Below are positions 13,716-15,476 of a stretch of 15,476 nt of DNA, piece by piece; the stretch's first letter is position 1; each line of letters begins with the position of its first letter. This DNA is from Candidatus Scatousia excrementipullorum (lineage in GTDB: Bacteria; Cyanobacteriota; Vampirovibrionia; Gastranaerophilales; Gastranaerophilaceae): positions 1 to 15,476 of the forward strand of contig JADIND010000148.1 of assembly GCA_017694215.1 (NCBI GenBank). Reading direction: 5' to 3'. Both the position numbers and the translations under genes were made by a program. The notes beneath the pieces were generated by a model. That model was not told where the DNA came from. It searched no databases and saw nothing but the letters and a program-made list of their open reading frames with translations.

Positions 13716-14621
13716 ATGAAAAATTCGTATTTTGAACTTCAAATAAAAATTAATCCTCAAATGGAAGATATTGTATCTGATATATGCTTTGAAAATTTTC
13801 CGTGCGAAGGGGTAGTTCTCGCTGAAGAAACTTACAAAGACCTTGAAATGATTTCCACTACAGAAGGTACTTTGAGAGTCTTTTTGACTGAAAGTGCTGA
13901 GGTTGAAACGGTTTTAAAAGAACAGAGAGAACTTCTTAAGTCCCGCGGATTTTCTGATGAAGAACTCGGAAGCTGGGATTTCGTTTATTCCGAAAAAGAA
14001 AACGAAGACTGGTCTAAAAAATGGAAAGAAAAATGGGATGTAACCCATGTATCGGATAGGATTACAGTTGTTCCTGACTGGATTGATTATAACCCTAAGA
14101 GGGATGATGAGGTTATTATTAAGCTTGAACCGGGCTGTGCGTTCGGAACAGGTACTCATGCTACCACTCAGCTTTGTATGAAAGCTATTGAAAAATATAT
14201 GACGGCGGGTGCCGATGTTGCGGATATAGGTATGGGTTCCGGAATTTTAGCAATTTGTGCGAAAAAGTTTGGTGCTAATTATGTTTACGGGTGCGACAAT
14301 GATGAAACCGTAATTGATGTAGCAAAAGAAAATGCAATAAAAAACGGTGTTGAATGCGAATTTGAACTCAATACTGCAGATAAAATAAGCAGGAAGTTTG
14401 ATTTTGTTCTGGCGAATATTCTTCATAATGTTCTTGCTGAAATCATGGGCGATTTAAAGGCTATTATGAAGAACGAAGCTTTTATGGTACTGTCAGGAAT
14501 CCTTGATGAAAAAAAGTCTTTTGTGCTGGATGCCGTAAAGAGTTATAATATGGAACTTGTTGAAGAAATGCATCAGAACCAGTGGGTTGCATTGGTTGTT
14601 AAAAAGACTTTGAGGGGATAA
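13716..14621 (+). CDS. prmA: Ribosomal protein L11 methyltransferase PrmA
   Basis: PrmA uses S-adenosylmethionine to trimethylate ribosomal protein L11. The 301-residue protein has an N-terminal substrate-recognition domain (about 1-100), a linker rich in Trp and Lys (DWSKKWKEKWD, 98-108) and a Rossmann methyltransferase domain. The family block EPGCAFGTGTHATT (138-151) is present, as are SAM motif I (ADIGMGSGILAI, 169-180, with Met where Cys is common), the acidic loop CDNDE (193-197) and the NIL catalytic motif (234-236). GGAG (13707-13710) lies five bases before the ATG. No promoter is visible between the accA hairpin and this start, so transcription comes from read-through or from a site inside accA. 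The following gene starts two bases after its stop codon. Confidence 0.96.
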   Translation: MKNSYFELQIKINPQMEDIVSDICFENFPCEGVVLAEETYKDLEMISTTEGTLRVFLTESAEVETVLKEQRELLKSRGFSDEELGSWDFVYSEKENEDWSKKWKEKWDVTHVSDRITVVPDWIDYNPKRDDEVIIKLEPGCAFGTGTHATTQLCMKAIEKYMTAGADVADIGMGSGILAICAKKFGANYVYGCDNDETVIDVAKENAIKNGVECEFELNTADKISRKFDFVLANILHNVLAEIMGDLKAIMKNEAFMVLSGILDEKKSFVLDAVKSYNMELVEEMHQNQWVALVVKKTLRG

Positions 14622-14623
14622 AT

Positions 14624-15031
14624 ATGGATAAATTTCATTTGATTTTATATATATGTTTTGCAGTTTTGATTTTTGATATTGCTGTTGTTTTGTACATCAG
14701 AAATACTTATTTTTTGATTTTTAAGGATAATTATAGAGATATTTCTGATAAATTAGGCAAACCTGATGCAGTCCTTGATGCCTCACTGGTAAATATAAAT
14801 TTTTTGCTTGTAAAATTTAATACGGCGGTTTCTGTTGAGTTGTATAAAGACTTGGTTGTATTTCGAAACGGTACCCGTGCTATATGTGTTAAGGATTTTT
14901 CCTCTCTTGAATTATCCGGAGAGTTACTTTCAAATGTAAAAATAAATACTTCCGGCAGGGCAATTAGAGTTTATTTTAATGCCGGGCAGTACAAAATCAT
15001 GCAGAAATATTTGGAGGAACATAATGTCTAA
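14624..15031 (+). CDS. Small single-pass membrane protein of unknown function
   Basis: The 135-residue protein has one N-terminal membrane segment (about 5-25, LILYICFAVLIFDIAVVLY) that reads as an uncleaved anchor. The following domain of about 105 residues is probably cytoplasmic and beta-rich, with short hydrophobic strands (VNINFLLVKFNTAVSVELY, DLVVFRN, RAICVKDFSSLEL) reminiscent of a PH-like barrel; that fold is a guess. No known family is recognised. GAGGGG (14612-14617) lies six bases upstream of the ATG, inside the end of prmA. The last eight bases overlap kdsB, so it is translated as part of a prmA-kdsB operon. The tight coupling to kdsB hints at an envelope-related role, without direct evidence. 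Confidence 0.85.
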   Translation: MDKFHLILYICFAVLIFDIAVVLYIRNTYFLIFKDNYRDISDKLGKPDAVLDASLVNINFLLVKFNTAVSVELYKDLVVFRNGTRAICVKDFSSLELSGELLSNVKINTSGRAIRVYFNAGQYKIMQKYLEEHNV

Positions 15032-15476
15032 AACCGCGATTATAATACCGGCCCGCTACGGGTCAAGCAGATTGGAAGGAAAACCGCTTATTGAAGTTAA
15101 CGGTAAACCTATTATTCAATGGGTTTATGAAAAAGCTCAACAGGCAAAACTCGCCGATATGATTATCGTTGCTACTGATGATGAAAGAATTTTCAATGCA
15201 GTGAAAGCTTTCGGCGGTGGTGTTGAAATGACTTCAGTTAATCATAAGTGCGGTTCTGACAGAATTAGAGAAGTTGCTGAACGTCATCCTGAAATTTCTT
15301 ATATTGTTAATCTTCAGGGTGATGAACCCCTTATTAAGCCTGAAAGCATTGACTCTGTTGCAAGAAATGTTCAGGAAGATGATAACGCTGATATTTCAAC
15401 TCTTATAAGAGTTTTAACAGATGAAGAAGAAATTAATAACCCTAATCTTGTAAAATGTGTTGTTGATAATAATGGC
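15024..15476 (+). CDS. kdsB: CMP-Kdo synthetase, 3'-truncated by the window edge
   Basis: KdsB (3-deoxy-manno-octulosonate cytidylyltransferase) activates Kdo with CTP for attachment to lipid A in lipopolysaccharide. The first 151 residues are visible, about 60 percent of a usual KdsB. The nucleotide-binding start IIIPARYGSSRLEGKPL (6-22) is followed by IIVATDDERI, HKCGSDRIREVAERH (family SGTDRI region, here with CGSD) and VNLQGDEPLI (metal and CTP binding). The final visible part, NPNLVKCVVDNNG, also fits. GGAGG (15013-15017) lies six bases before the ATG, and the first eight bases overlap the preceding gene. The gene shows that the host makes Kdo-containing lipopolysaccharide, i.e. it has an outer membrane. 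Confidence 0.96.
   Translation, partial: MSKTAIIIPARYGSSRLEGKPLIEVNGKPIIQWVYEKAQQAKLADMIIVATDDERIFNAVKAFGGGVEMTSVNHKCGSDRIREVAERHPEISYIVNLQGDEPLIKPESIDSVARNVQEDDNADISTLIRVLTDEEEINNPNLVKCVVDNNG

Overview
The window is AT-rich bacterial chromosome made mostly of housekeeping genes, with several lineage-specific genes in between. The kdsB fragment at the right end (CMP-Kdo synthesis) points to a Gram-negative, lipopolysaccharide-making cell. AT-richness, a CpaE/CpaF-type ATPase pair, a lone peptide-ABC ATPase and several unrecognised proteins would fit a gut-type non-photosynthetic cyanobacterial relative (Vampirovibrionia/Gastranaerophilales). That placement is an impression from gene style, not a demonstrated assignment. 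Of the 16 genes whose stop is visible, 14 end in TAA and 2 in TAG; none ends in TGA.

Layout from left to right. (1) The 3' part of a sensor histidine kinase gene (GAF-like tail, phospho-acceptor and ATPase domains) is followed by a multi-pass membrane protein with its own promoter. (2) uvrB lies on the minus strand, convergent with the membrane protein and divergent from an unrecognised 337-residue protein. (3) A minus-strand operon holds a CpaE-like and then a CpaF-like protein. The CpaF-like protein keeps Walker A but has lost the other catalytic boxes. (4) A minus-strand matrixin-type zinc protease without a signal peptide is divergent from ybaB-recR, with the two -10 elements overlapping on opposite strands. 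(5) On the plus strand follow an orphan OppF/DppF-type ATPase, a second HExxH protein and smpB. (6) accD-accA encode both carboxyltransferase subunits of acetyl-CoA carboxylase. A strong hairpin separates them from prmA, a small membrane-anchored protein and kdsB, which are tightly packed and translationally coupled.

How the genes work together: ybaB-recR and uvrB serve DNA repair, smpB ribosome rescue, accDA fatty-acid synthesis, prmA ribosomal protein methylation and kdsB outer-membrane lipopolysaccharide. The CpaE/CpaF-like pair would be expected at a type IVc (Tad) pilus or related secretion machine, but no platform, pilin or secretin genes are in view.

A recurring regulatory pattern is visible. 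At uvrB, the matrixin gene, the OppF-type gene and smpB, a good -10 element ends exactly seven bases before an ATG that lacks a Shine-Dalgarno sequence, as expected for leaderless mRNAs. Other genes (ybaB, accA, prmA, the 135-residue protein, kdsB, the CpaE/CpaF pair and the first membrane protein) have clear Shine-Dalgarno sequences.

No gap between genes exceeds about 115 bases. I see no tRNA, rRNA, CRISPR array, insertion sequence or phage gene.
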